From Elysia chlorotica (lineage: Eukaryota > Mollusca > Gastropoda > Plakobranchidae), in assembly GCA_003991915.1 (NCBI GenBank), contig RQTK01000101.1, forward strand, positions 406,651-470,650: a stretch of 64,000 nucleotides of DNA, read 5' to 3'. The translations under genes and the position numbers were made by a program. Position 1 is the stretch's first letter, and each line of letters begins with the position of its first letter. Positions 22,543-54,902 of the stretch are shown one piece after another. Under the pieces are notes generated by a model that saw only the letters and a list, made by a program, of their open reading frames with translations, was not told the DNA's origin and searched no databases.

Positions 22543-23578
22543 TTTTAATCTCTACCCCCCTGGTTGACTCATAGACTCGGGCTGAGACTGAGAGAATCTC
22601 GTCTTTGTGCACGGTCACGTACGAGCAGCCCCTTTGGAAAAAAAAAACAGGCTGGGAATAAATTTTAAGTCACACCCAGAGGTCTAGGGATAAAGAAGCA
22701 GTTGGGAATAATAATTTTTAGTAATGGTAGTCTGGCTGGACATAATCACGCTATTTATTATAGATCTAAATATAATGTTACATTAATTTTAATTAAAAAT
22801 ATATATCTAGATCTATATCTACTTACAAGATTTGACATTGAGAATGCCATATTGCTTATTATCTTGAAGTTCTTTGTGTTACAATATGAGAGGCAAAGAG
22901 ACAACCAATTCTAGATTCTAGATCATAAAGTTGGTTTTGTTCTATGCAGTTGAGGGTGTATAGTTGTAATAAAATCACATAGCCAAGTTTCCCAGACTAC
23001 AAACTACAAAGGTGGTTAAGGTGGTGGACTGGTGGTGCTGCTTGCTAGGCTAGGCCCAAGTGGCTGTGTCCCACTTTCGTTTTCAATCAACATGCCAGTT
23101 GAGCAACTATCTTTCTGTTGCTGTTCTTTATTATTTTGTTTCATTCATAATTAATAGAAGTTATAAAATTATTTGATATATGAAAACAGAAAATAGGACA
23201 GTAGGACTTGGTTTCAATATTTATCTATTTATCAATTACAGTAATAATAATGTTATTTCATGCTCGAAACCTGTAAACACGATTTTAGCCTAACCCCTTT
23301 AAACGTAGTACTTTTATTTTGAACTGCTAATGATTACTATACAGTCTGACTTTAGTGACTAAGGCTTACTGCTAGGGGATAAGTTCTAAGCTTAATTTCT
23401 AAACAACAGTCTGATGTAACTTTGTTAGCCGGCAGGTTCATGCATTTGTTTTCTATAATAGGTTTCTATTAAATGTATTAGAACTCCAGGTTTTGCCATT
23501 TATTATCTTGCTAATCCTAAGCAAAATCAAACTTTTATCTGACAATTGCTTCTTATGTGAAGTGTACCAAGAGTTGAA
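22543..23578. promoter_or_regulatory. Likely divergent promoter region of PBDC1 and STOML2
   Basis: About 1.0 kb separates the candidate minus-strand start at 22542 from the STOML2 start codon at 23579. The stretch just above 22542 (~22550-22640) is less AT-rich than its surroundings and includes several CG dinucleotides. No TATA box or defined element was identified; the assignment rests on gene arrangement. Confidence 0.35.
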
Positions 23579-26500
23579 ATGTTGCGATCAGTGGTTAACA
23601 GAAACTCGACTAATCTCTTGAAGGTAAAACTTGAATGCTAATATAATGTCTAGAATCTAGATATAGATCTAGAATTCAACTATGAACCAGATATGTCAAT
23701 AAAAATCTAATAAAACTTATATGCCCGATTTTTATTAGTAGTTATTACCACTATTGGCTGTGTTCTAAATCTAGTGCAACAGGGTTGGTCGTATGTGAAC
23801 TCCAGCACATCATGCAGCTTTACAAGAATATACATTTAGATTCTAGATCTAGACAGCTCTGACGTGAACCAGATGTAGTTAAGTCTCAAACCGACAATTG
23901 AAAAAATCCTCTCCAAGAAAGATCCCAAAAGATAATGGAACAGCCTCTCCCAGGAAGCTGTGGCCACCCCATGTGCCTTCTGAGAGAGGATATCAATAGA
24001 GGTGTAAATCATGACAGGACTACTTGGGAAAAAAAGATCAATGAATACATAATTTACAAAAATATCTGTGAACCAAATCTGGAGGTTATCAGACCTGCTA
24101 ATAATATGCAATGTCTTGATTGAGCAGAAATGTACCAAAGGAGGAGAATATACACCACTACCAACAGTAGAGCTGAGGGCACCAGTACTAAGAACTAAAA
24201 ATTGTCCTATCCCAATTTCTTAAGAACACAGGGAACACAAAAGCTAAAGGAAGGAGGAGAAAGATTATTAATCCAAAACATAAAAAGTTAGTTTCATACA
24301 TGTAGGCCTACTATTTATAGTCAATATTGACTTAGTGAGGAGTCTAGTTAACATTCTTCTAAGAGTGATATATATGGGGCATTAAACCTTTCTTTTTATG
24401 ACGAAACTTACTTTATCATTCTGCTGTCTCTATGGATTGCCAGCACTATAATTATCTGGTGGGCTGGTTATAAACCAATATGGCTTATTATGTTTATCAA
24501 TGGGAGAGCTTTACTTTTTGATATTTTCAAAAACTTGACACTAAATCTTTTTAATGACTTTAAAATCTATGTTATCAACTCTTAATCAAAGTTTTCAATT
24601 TTCTTTATTCAGGCGACAGTTGAGCATGCCCAACAATGTGTGAGAAATAGATCCAGACTCCCTCTGAATACAGTCATATTATTTGTGCCTCAGCAGGAAG
24701 CATGGGTGATAGAACGTTTTGGAAAGTACAAGCAAATATTGCAACCGGTTAGTTAAAAAAAGTCACGAAATTCCATTAAGGACTTTTTACTGTTTCCCTC
24801 TGAACAAGACTTAATTTAAAGTTGTATCTCATTATTAACCTTTTTTACTTAATCTAAGTAATATGCTCTTAGATAAATACATAAATTTCTCTTTATAGAT
24901 GTATGTAGATTATTATAGTACAGTATGGACACACATTTATATTCTTAAGCACTTAAATGGTATACCCTGTTATTTTGTGTACATCTCATGTGTTATATAT
25001 AAATTGCATAATAGACTTTTTATGCACATACTTTTTTTAATGCATTTATATAATTATACACTCACCATTACTATATCAAAATATCACAATTGTATTACAA
25101 ATTCATGTTCAAAAAATGTTAAATACTATAATTGGTCCTCCACTGCTTTTTCCCCCAGGGTCTCAATGTTATTCTACCTGTGATTGACTCTATCAAGTAT
25201 GTCCAGAGCTTGAAGGAGATTGCTATAGATGTTCCACATCAAGCTGCTATCACATCAGGTTGATAATATATGTTTGCACCAAATGAAATTATGACAAAGT
25301 TTGATATAAGTAGGAAACATAGACTACAAAATCTAGAATATTTATCTCATGATATGCTTAATTAAGACAGGTGTGGAATGTAATCTGTAAACCTAGAAAG
25401 TCTGAAGAAAGAAAAAAATATATAACCAGGCTGTGGTAAAAAATATAATATAAGGTTTAGTCAGTGCTGGTAATATCATCTCAAATGTCTATACAAAGAA
25501 AAAAAATGAATACCTATAGTAGTTAGTTTGTACCATACACCAGCGCAACTAGTCAGTTTTCATAAACTTGGGAATGTGATCATGGCTGTAAAATTTGGTG
25601 AGTGATTGAGAATTTTCAGGCTTTTTGTATGTCATTGGTGGCATCCCTATGGGAGCACAAGAAATCGCCAACACTGAAAATATTACGCCTGTTGTTGGTG
25701 ACATCTTGGACCAAATGAAGCTGTCATGGGAGCAAGTGGTGTTGGTGACAATGGACAACTGTACTGTTGTGGGAGTTAAAAAAAGATGTTGTGGAACCCA
25801 AGATAAGAAGACACAATAAACTCTTGTTGGATGTTAGTGGTGACACCCTTCACATGATAAACAATGCAACCAAGAAGTTTTTTTTGTCCCCATTGATAAT
25901 TTTTATGATATCAGTATTTTGACATAGAGGAATCGCCTCAGATCAGGCACATTTTGAGAAAAGTTCAACAGTTAGTGTAATCAAAAGGCAAAGCAATTTT
26001 TAGCGCAATACTGATCAGATCAGTATCAGAGGGAATTATTGAGTTATGGGACTGTCTCATTTTGTATTATTCAGCCTTCTTAACTGGTGTACATGATTGT
26101 ATAAAAACAAAGATAGAGTGAATAAATGTGACCTCATTGGTGATCAGATGAATGAAATCAACACCATGCTCATCAACCAAAGAAGACTGTCAAAAAGTAA
26201 TCGCCGCAGGGAAAGAAAAGGCAAAATTCTTAACACTTTATTGACAATGAAGAAAGAACCCTAGTCATCACCAATTTGTACAAAGGAATGACAAAAAAGT
26301 ATAAATGCATTTCACAAAGAAATACCAGGCAAACAGGCCACACATGCATGATCTGTTCACTCTTGTAAAAGAATCATATGCCGGTTTCCTGATCCCAAAA
26401 AAAAATCCAGCCTGTAGTGCCACAAAACTTCCAGGTCTAGAGAGAGCACCAGTTCAAGGACAGAGACCTTGCAGTTGGCCAAAATGTTGGGCCTGTTTGC

Positions 26501-29500
26501 ACCAATGTATCTGTTAAATATTTTAATGGAATATTGATCTTAAATTTCTCACCCCTGTTTGTATTTTTAACTTTCAGATAATGTCACACTCACTATAGAT
26601 GCTGTCTTATACTTGCGAGTTTTTGACCCATACAAAGTGAGTACACTTGTAAAACAAGTTTTGCGTTGGTATGTTTTAATGTCTGTGAAGCCCTGTGGCT
26701 CTGCTAGTTAAATATAACTATAGGACAAGTAATGGGTGTTGTTTTGTTTTTTTTTCCTCCTATACCAAGCATAACTTGTGTCTCTTTCTTTCTGACTTTT
26801 GATTGTTTGAAGTTCTTTTTCTTTCATTTGTTTTCTATTTTGTTTTGTTTTACAGAATATATTCCCCCATCCTCCCTCTAAAAGGTTATTTTCTCATATC
26901 TTTATTGATTTTGGATTACATTTTCTTTAACATTGACAAATTTTCAATTTTTACCCACTCTGTCTCTAAGTACCATATGTCCCATTTGAATTTTTATCGT
27001 GAAACAGGGCAAGGTCAAGGCATCTACAACTAAATGCAGGTTTTTCCTGCAGTCCCTAAAATGTTGCATGCTCTCATTTTGCTAAAGTAATAAAAATTAA
27101 TAGGCTGCATTGTTTGTCAATATTAGATGAGCTAAAAGGCAATTGGCTGAATATTTTCTCCAGTGTAGAAAAATATATTGTTATCTTGTTGTCCAGGCAT
27201 CATATGGTGTGGAAGATCCAGAGTATGCTATCACTCAGCTGGCACAGACAACCATGAGATCTGAAATTGGAAAAATTGCATTGGATACTGTCTTCAGGGA
27301 AAGAGAATTGCTAAATATAGCTATTGTTGGTAAGTTCGAATGAGAGAGAAAAATGTATACTTTTGTATTTTGTTTTATATCAAATACTATTTTTTTAAAT
27401 TATAAGGGAAAGAGAATTGCTAAATATAGCTATTGTTGGTAAGTTCGAATGAGAGAGAAAAATGTATACTTATTTAAATTTTTTTTTTAACTAAATTTGT
27501 TAATGGCAAACATTAGGTAGTGAGATATATATTTAGATAGGCCTACCTGGTATTGGAATTTTTAAAGCAATGAGGCATATTATTTTAATATTGTTTTATA
27601 TCTAAATTTTAACATTTTGTTTTGCAGTTTTCTTATGCATTTTTATTGAAAAATATGGTTAAGGTCCAATTCTATACTATTTGGTACTATATTTACAATC
27701 AACTTTAAATTTCTTAAGTGAATTTTATTCACAAAATGGATAATTTTACCAAACCAAGTACATTTATGTATTTTTATTTTGGGCTCTTAATCAGAAGTTT
27801 CCCAGTTTGAAACCACAATCTGGAAAATTCATTTGCTAGATATCACCCCACAATGGTTGGGTTAGGTGTCAGTAGAATCTGACCGCCTGAGTCAAGAGTC
27901 CTGGTATCCCCCATACTGTCTCTGTGGATAGCCCATAAATTGTCAGAAGCTAGTCTTGGGATTCATCCACAGTATAGCCTAGCTGCTAACATTGGATATG
28001 AAGAAACCAAGAACACTAAAATACAACCTTAGGGCACATATTGCAAAGCATACACCAATAATATAAAAAGCTAAAATTGTTTTCTGTTTTTTAATCTCTC
28101 CTATGTCAGATTCCATCAACCATGCGTCGAATTCTTGGGGTATCAAGTGCATGCGTTACGAAATCCGTAAGTCTCTTCCTGTCTCAAACATATTCCAAAA
28201 GCATTACTAGTTGTACAGCAAATAATAGAAAAAAACAAAGTCGTTGTTTTGTTGTTGTTGTTTCCTTTTTTTTTTTTTGGAAAATTCAAATGTACTATAT
28301 TGGTGATCAAGGTGTGTTTAATGCCTATGACTATCTTTTTTTTTTAATAAACTATTTTCAATACCAATGTATACCCAGAGTTTTAGTATAAGGTATCTCT
28401 ACAAGAGTAAAAGTTGTTATCATCGATTTTTTTTTGTTGCCATTTTTTGCCAATATGATCTTGTCTCTACCTCACTTCATTTTGTAGATGAAATGTGTCA
28501 TGGTCAACTAATTGATAAGATAGATTAATCCATCTTGGATGCTAATAACACAAAATGATTATTGGGGAATATATTTAACATGATTTAGATATGTATGTCC
28601 TTTTGAAAAATAATGGTACACAGATGAAGCTGACATACCTTTATGCATTTTTAGTTAAATAATAAACAGTCCTCATATCATTGGTGTGACAGATTCCTTT
28701 TATCTAAAGCATTAAGTGTTGTCCATGTAAAAAAATTATCAGAAATTAGTAGTCATCAAAGCTATTCCTAAATGTTCATAACGTAAAATTAAAATAATAT
28801 TGATCAATTTTATTTGCTTTACCTTTCTCAAAGAACCCATCAACAGAAAGAGCAAAAACTGAGATTCAAATCTCTTCTAACCAATTGAATCCAGGCACTC
28901 TCCCTTTTGATCATGTTTGATTGTTTTAAAAGGGAGGGACTGAAATGTGCATAATAAATTCCTCACTATATTTTTTTTATTCATGCAGGTGATATGACTC
29001 TTCCACCTAAAGTTCAAGAAGCCATGCAAATGCAGGTTGAGGCAGAGAGGAAGAAAAGGGCTTTTATTCTTGAATCAGAGGGTATGTTTCTTCAAAAATC
29101 TAGTTGGTTATATCTCGATCCAGGCTCTAGTAAAGTGCTATTTTCTCACTTTTGGAAATGAACATTACCGATAACTAGACCTGATTTTAAAAACCTTTGA
29201 TATTTAAATGGCCGATGTCGAAATGAAGACTTTGAATAAGAGTGCAAAGGAAATTCAGATTTGAGTGCAAAGAAGCTCAGTGAATTAGAAATAAGCCTCT
29301 CAAGAAGAGGAGGTCTTAGCAGTTGGATACTCAAATTGTTGGCCTATAGTATAAAATTATGATGTCAGTAATATTAATAGAAGTAAAGCTAGCTTTAAAC
29401 TGTTTTTCAATCCTAAAACTCTAAAGTATTCATAGTATTTTACCAGCAATGCTCATGAAAATAATGAGAAAATAGCTATTTTGGTGGACCGCACAAAATG

Positions 29501-32500
29501 GTCCTCCTTTTTCACCCTTTTTCACTTTTTGTCACCATCATCACTGCTCTATGAACGATCACAATTTTGGCAAGGATGACTTGGCTCACTTTTTGTGCTC
29601 GCAATAAGGTTCACAGAGCATGTGTATACTCTCTGTCCTTGTGTGTTAATTTAAAGATCTTACTCTATAAACCTTTCACAAAACAATGATCTGATTTGAA
29701 TTGATAGCACCTTGTAACCCAGGTACTATAAACTGTTTTGCTTTGAATTTTCTTCTCTGTTTTCAAGAGCATGTCAGTCAGGAGACAATTTGTTGTTTGA
29801 TGTGGGTTTTTTTTTTACAGTTTTGTATTTAACCACCTTTTTGATCAGTTTTATTAGAAATTGCTTATCACATCCTATTGAAAGTAATATTACATTAGTA
29901 GAATATATAATATTGTCGTCTTTATCCCTAATGGTCATTATTTTACTGAATTAAATGTGTTACAGAAAGTAGAAGCTCTGAGATCAATGCTTTAACTTTG
30001 TAGGAGAGAAGCTATCTCCTAGTTTTAGATCTGCTAGGTCCAAAAGGATGATCATATTCGACTATGGGTCCCAAAACTAACGCCTGACAATTTTTTGTGC
30101 TGCCACATGGGATACAATACATCGACTTCTGTCTCAGCTGGTCACTTTAATACACCTCTCTACTACTTGCACCAATTCACCCACGCCAAATCGAATGCTA
30201 ATATTTTTTTCTGGTTGTTTACTGGCTGTAATGTTCAATCTATGTTGTGGTTTAAAATAGGCACAGACAGCCAGTGAACACTTGATTTTTTTGTTGTGAC
30301 AGCACAGTAGTTGTGATATATGACATAGAGTTTAAAATGGGGGTGGATACTAATATTTACCCAATTACCCAAATCAGGTAAACGAGAAGCTGACATCAAT
30401 GTTGCAGAAGGTAAAAAGAGAGCTAGGATCCTTAATTCAGAGGCCTTTATGACAGAGCAAGTGAACCAAGCCAAAGGTATTTAATATCTGTACATTTTTT
30501 GAAATTCTGGAGTAAGTAAATATCATTACTAATTTTTGTTCCTTTAAATGGATTTTTCTTTTCTTAAGTTTTAAAATAAAGTTTTGTTTGTCAGGCTTTG
30601 AGAGTTTGGGCTTACATTTTATATTATTACCAGCAACTAAGATTTTGTCATAAAAATCTTAGAGTTAAATGTTTCCAAATTTTTATTCCTTTCTTTTACA
30701 CTTCAATTAGGACAAGGAGAAAGATTTTGGGAATCAACTGTACTTAGATATATCGGAATATAAATTAGCAGACAGATAAGGAACCAATTTTTCTTCTATA
30801 TTACATTCTGTCAATTCTTCTGAATGTTGTTTTTCAGGAGAGGCTGAAGCTCAGATTGTCAATGCTCAGGCCCGTGCAACTTCCATTGATCTTGTAGCTC
30901 AAGCTCTTCAAAAGGAGGTAATCTAATTGTTGAAAAAATAAACATCTCTCTGGTAGAGAAATCTTTCATCATCATGAGAGTCAGATTTCAGATTCCATGT
31001 CTACTTGCCGAAAATAGTAAATTTTGTTTCCATTTGAACTAGAACAATAGTGGCGTTAGTTCCTACAGAAAAAATACCTTCTAAGTACTGACAATTTCAT
31101 GGAAGTTAAAAGTTATGGATCATGGTATGACATTTTAAGTTCAGGTGAAAAAAGTCACTGTGATAGCTTTCCAGTTCATACAATAATTGATTGAATATCC
31201 TAATTCAATCAACTATTGATAAGTCGGTGTCACTAGATAACTCAAATAAAGATCAACATATCCATTGCTAATTAATGTAGAGAAAGAAAGTTTGGGGATC
31301 AAGATGAGGATCAATACAAGTGAAAGTCAACTTTTCAGAGTTCAACAATGAAGCGGAGTGCACTGTTATGGCTTTGATGTTAAATGTAGAAATCATTGAT
31401 GCACTTAATACCAACTAAATTTAGAAATTGAAGTTTCTAGTGAAGTCTAGTTGTAGACAAGTGTAGATCTGTCCAGATACGCTTAGTTCTAAGAATTTAG
31501 ATCTTGACCTAGGGAAAACAAAACAACCTGTTAGTCAAACACACATATACTGAATTGTCCTTAAATTATTTTCCAGGACATTATCTGCACCTCCTTCCCC
31601 TTCCCCCAAATCGTCTCCACTTTCCTGTAATGAATATCTCTAAGACATTTTCATATCTAAAATTCTACACCCTTCGCCTCACCAAGTAGTTACCTACACT
31701 CCATAGTGTTTTCCTTTTTCATTGATCTTTAGGTTTAGTTACTAAATCATAAAATGTGACTTGTTTGATGGTATGGTAAAATCACATATGAACTTCAATA
31801 CCATTATTCTGTTTGGATGAAATTTTAATGCTCCTTGTTGCATTGCCCTGTTGTCAGTAATGTCACTGTCCCTGGGCATTAAGGTAATTCTCTATGGAGG
31901 GAGGGAGAGAATTCTCTCCTTCTCTCCAGGTTTAACGTCTGCTAGGTTCCTCTGGGGGATCCTATACGGCGATGGGCATTAAGGTGCATCAAGTTAAGGC
32001 CTAAAATTAAATTGTTTTTATTTGTATTTCATGTTTCAAGTTGTTTTATTAATATTGTCGTTTCTTTTGCTTGCTCAGAATGGTATGAATGCAGTGTCGA
32101 TGAATGTGGCTGAACAATACGTGACCGCCTTTGGTAATCTCGCCAAAGAGAGTAACACAGTGATTCTTCCTGCCAACAGTGGAGATGTCGCTGGAATGGT
32201 TACACAGGTAAGTAACTAAAGGGAGTTAATAAAGTTGTGCATAAAGACTTCTGTGAAAAAAATCATTAGGCAAAGATATAAAAATAAAGTTTTTGTACAC
32301 ATCTTTTTATCTTTAATCTATCGGTCAATTTTCAATTTAATAATCACCAAAGGGCAATACGTTGATGTTAGCTTCCAAGGTTCTCTTACAACTAGGATTC
32401 ATATAGTGTAGTACAAACTTGATAAAGGTAAACTAAATGAGAAATTATCTTGATATGGCCATCTTTAAGAATGTCAACAGTAAGAAAAGTAACAATATTC

Positions 32501-32696
32501 TATAAAATATAATTAAACATGTCACATTATGTGGCCTAAAATCTGAGGAAAATGAAAACTTCATGAAATTAAGCTATACAAATTTACTTTCCAGGCTTTG
32601 ACGATGTATAAGACGTTATCAAATACTACCAACAAGCAGCTTGATGTGAAAGAAACCAAGGCAGAGCAGAGTCCTTCAGGAAATGAAAAATTGTAG
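23579..32696 (+). CDS. STOML2: Stomatin-like protein 2, mitochondrial
   Basis: Eleven coding exons: 23579-23623, 24613-24747, 25159-25258, 26578-26636, 27197-27329, 28110-28166, 28989-29081, 30378-30476, 30838-30917, 32079-32207, 32595-32696 (TAG). They total 343 residues against ~356 in human, and every junction keeps phase. The N-terminus (MLRSVVNRNSTNLLK, then Arg-rich) looks like a mitochondrial targeting peptide. Next come the family hallmarks PLNTVILFVPQQEAWVIERF and the SPFH/prohibitin-homology domain (~residues 50-220), including ASYGVEDPEYAITQLAQTTM and VEAERKKRA, then a Glu/Ala-rich coiled coil and the C-terminal VAEQYVTAFGNLAKESNT block. STOML2 binds cardiolipin in the inner membrane and scaffolds respiratory-chain and protease assemblies. 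An AATAAA lies at about 32781, ~85 bases after the stop. Exon 5 has a partial duplicate in the following intron, and intron 3 holds a decayed transposase-like fragment. Confidence 0.95.
25545..26520 (+). pseudogene. Decayed hAT-like transposon gene remnant in STOML2 intron 3
   Basis: Coding-like peptides survive in shifted frames. One frame has FVIGGIPMGAQEIANTE then WEQVVLVTMDNC. A second, from ~25802, reads RRHNKLLLDVSGDTLHMINN. The order DNC..., then LLD-GDT-H-NNA, recalls a hAT-like gene type common in aquatic invertebrates, but I assign the superfamily only tentatively. At least one frameshift and several stops break it. The right boundary is a guess. It lies between STOML2 exons 3 and 4 in the same orientation. 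Confidence 0.5.
27297..27471 (+). repeat. Duplicated end of STOML2 exon 5 with its splice donor
   Basis: About 66 bases covering the last codons of exon 5 (RERELLNIAIVG), the GTAAGT donor and the start of the intron recur at ~27406-27471, 109 bases downstream. The second copy has an intact donor but no visible acceptor, so it could act only as a decoy donor. Confidence 0.9.
27783..27985 (+). repeat. SINE-like repeat, family A, copy 1
   Basis: Shares GTTGGGTTAGGTGTCAGTA, CTGAGTCAAGAGTCCTGGTA and the spacing between them with 52380-52445. The left part resembles a degenerate tRNA box B (CCCAGTTTGAAACC). It lies in STOML2 intron 5. Confidence 0.6.
30095..30190. repeat. SINE-like repeat, family B, copy 2
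   Basis: TGCTGCCACATGGGATACA, GACTTCTGTCTCAGC and CACCAATTCACCCACGCC parallel the copy at 21350-21560 with internal deletions. It lies in STOML2 intron 7. Confidence 0.55.
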
Positions 32697-33004
32697 TGCA
32701 GATTAATTGTAATATATTTGATAAGGGTGTGTATTACATGATCATATATGAAAAATTAGCTCTTTTCTATTGATTGTTCTAATAAATAAAAGATTGAATG
32801 TGAGAGGAGTATTTTTGTAATAAATTATTGTTTGATTCAATGTGTTTTTGAAAGTTATTAAAGTATGACATAAAGGGGTTGAGGAGAGATATGATACTTT
32901 TTTCTGTCACTCGTTTCATTTCTACAAGAACCAAAACATAATTTGATCATATTCATTAAACTTAATCATCAAAATGAGTACCTTGGACCCCACATATAAC
33001 AACA

Positions 33005-33425
33005 ATGAACTTAACGAAACCTCAGCCGTAATGAAGACTATCTTAGGGATGTTTTTTTTTCCCTATATAGAGTCTATAAATGGACCTTAAGGCTAACGAA
33101 GAGATATAACAAAACCCCGGATGTAACGAAGCACTGGGCTCGAGAAGTAGTTCAGATTTCCAGAAATTTCAGCGGATAACGAGATATGAAAAATTTGGGC
33201 ATAGCGAAGTACACACGCGCAGGTCAAATTCGCATAAAATGTGGAGAAAGATATTGTAAACCAGCACGCTCGACAAATATTGACAGCCTTTTCTTTAAAT
33301 GAGGTGTGAGTGTGTATGTGTGGGTACTGAGCGACGACCATCAAGGCACCGTGCCACCACTCTAGTCAGTAGATAAGCTTGCGCAAAGAGGCATAGCTAG
33401 CCAGCGCAGGTGTCTAACGAAGGGA
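33005..33425. repeat. TAACGAA-iterating repeat, possibly the end of a Tigger/pogo-like element
   Basis: The words TTAACGAAACCTC, CTAACGAAGAGATATAAC, GGATGTAACGAAGCAC, GGATAACGAGATAT and CTAACGAAGGG recur irregularly over 400 bases. Arrays of TATAACGAA next to CTCGG are typical of noncoding ends of Tigger/pogo-like elements in invertebrates, as I recall. No transposase was found, so the assignment is tentative. Confidence 0.4.
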
Positions 33426-33699
33426 GATAAGAGGTGTACATGACGCCATTGTTTGGATGGACTCTTACAAATGTTGCCTGGCAAACAATTAAAGGCCACT
33501 CACTTAGCCCGACATAGCCATGTGCCCCCTCAAGATGTACAGTTAAACTTTGTACACTCTCCAAAGGACACTATATCTAAATTCTGACTCATGCCCGATG
33601 CACGCAATTGCTCCATAAACATTTCAAGTTCCTTTTCGTGGTAGTGGTACTGGAAACCAAAGTTCATCCTAAAAACTCATTGCGTCATATAATATTATA

Positions 33700-33772
33700 T
33701 AAGGAGGGGGGGGGGGGGTTGGAACCTAAAAATCTTGGTCAATAATATTATATAAGGGGGGGGGGGGGGTGT
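33700..33772. repeat. Paired long G-runs
   Basis: AATAATATTATATAAGG followed by a run of a dozen or more G (one A interrupts the first) occurs twice about 60 bases apart. The first copy shares the ATAATATTATATAAGG core. These are strong candidates for unstable, G-quadruplex-prone DNA. Confidence 0.75.
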
Positions 33773-35154
33773 TGTGACACACTGCTCAACACCTCTCCGA
33801 TACTTTATGCTCCTTGTGGCTTCATATAAACATTATTGTAATGCTTTTTTTTTTTTAATTGCACCATGTGTTGATTAAAAAAGTAGTATAATCTGAATAT
33901 TTTGATTTTTTTCCACTCTGTATGAGAAGAGAATGAAAAGAAAAAGAAATGAAAGTATAACGGAAAAGAATAATTATGAATTCAGAATATCTGTTTATTA
34001 TATTCAAAATACAGTTACAAACAATCACACATGAAAACAATATTTCTGTGAATAATTTACTTGCTTGCATTCAATAAATAGATTTTAAGAATATATTGGC
34101 AAATACAACAATAGTAGGCCTCTCTATTTTTTTTATGCAGCCAGGTATTCTTTTCACAAGATAAGACAAAAAGATAGAAATTTAGAGAGGACCAGTAAGT
34201 ACAAATAACATTTCCTTACTATACCTTATTCACTTCCTTCTAAGAAAAACAACAACAAAAAAACTTTTTTTTCCACTTGTGTCAGGTACCTGAACTATGA
34301 ACAAGATCATGATAAAAAAAAAATTCAAAGCATTAGTCTTAAAAAATATTCAAAAACTAAAATTGATATATGTACCTAAAATATGTAAAAGAGTTGGATA
34401 AAAACACAACTAAAATAACAATACATTTTTACACTTTTAATATCATCAGACAGCAAAAGAGCAGTATATTTTCCATGTTGCAATTACATGATGTACAATG
34501 CAAAAATTGGTAGAACTTATAAATTACAGAGTTCTGGAATAGTTACTGAAAACATGAGATGTCGCCTTTTGGCAAAAAGAACAGGTAGCAGAAAAGGTCC
34601 TCCTATAACCCATAATGATTTAGAGAAGACTTAGCACCTTGTACCTGGAATGAAAAGGTCTCTTAAAAAGTAAAATGAAGGTCTGATACTCTTTAAATAA
34701 GAAGAGGCTGCATCCTACAATATAGCCAAAGGTTCCAAATCCTTCTACAAAAATAAACTGCATGAATATTTTTGTAATTTTTTGAAGCTTTGGTGCTTAT
34801 AAAAGTCTATAAATTTTAATAATAGACTAAGTGTTAAAGCTCTGATCTGTTGTTTGTACAGGTCCATTTAGCTTCAAAGAAACAACCAAATCTTTATTTT
34901 TTTACACAATTACATATTTTTTACATATGTAAAAATGTCTTGATAAAAAAATGTTCATTACATCCCAACAAACATAATTGTGAAACCAATGTCTCTCCAT
35001 AAAAGAATAAATACAAAAACAAAGCACTTAAAAAGAGGATCACTTGCAGAAACTGATCCGAACATATTTTCTTTTCAAATTTTGAAAGACAATGACTATG
35101 CTGCATTTCAATGGTAAAATCTTTATTGCACAGCAAATCCAAGGTGATAATTCC

Positions 35155-54882
<19,728 letters not shown>

Positions 54883-54902
54883 CTTCTCAACGTGAAGATT
54901 TA

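Larger units (their letters stand above)
32697..35154. other. Intergenic region between STOML2 and HACL1
   Basis: The 3' ends of the two genes converge here. It includes the STOML2 3' UTR with AATAAA near 32781, a repeat rich in TAACGAA words (33005-33425), and paired G-runs at 33703-33770. On the minus strand an AATAAA (34893-34898) lies ~260 bases beyond the HACL1 stop and could be its poly(A) signal. No gene was seen. Confidence 0.5.

Noticed and set aside
23836..24138. Open frames on both strands in STOML2 intron 1
   Set aside because: No splice signals in phase and no recognisable domain; the length is expected by chance.
26803..27033. Hydrophobic open frame in STOML2 intron 4
   Set aside because: T-rich intron sequence produces Phe/Leu-rich frames by chance.
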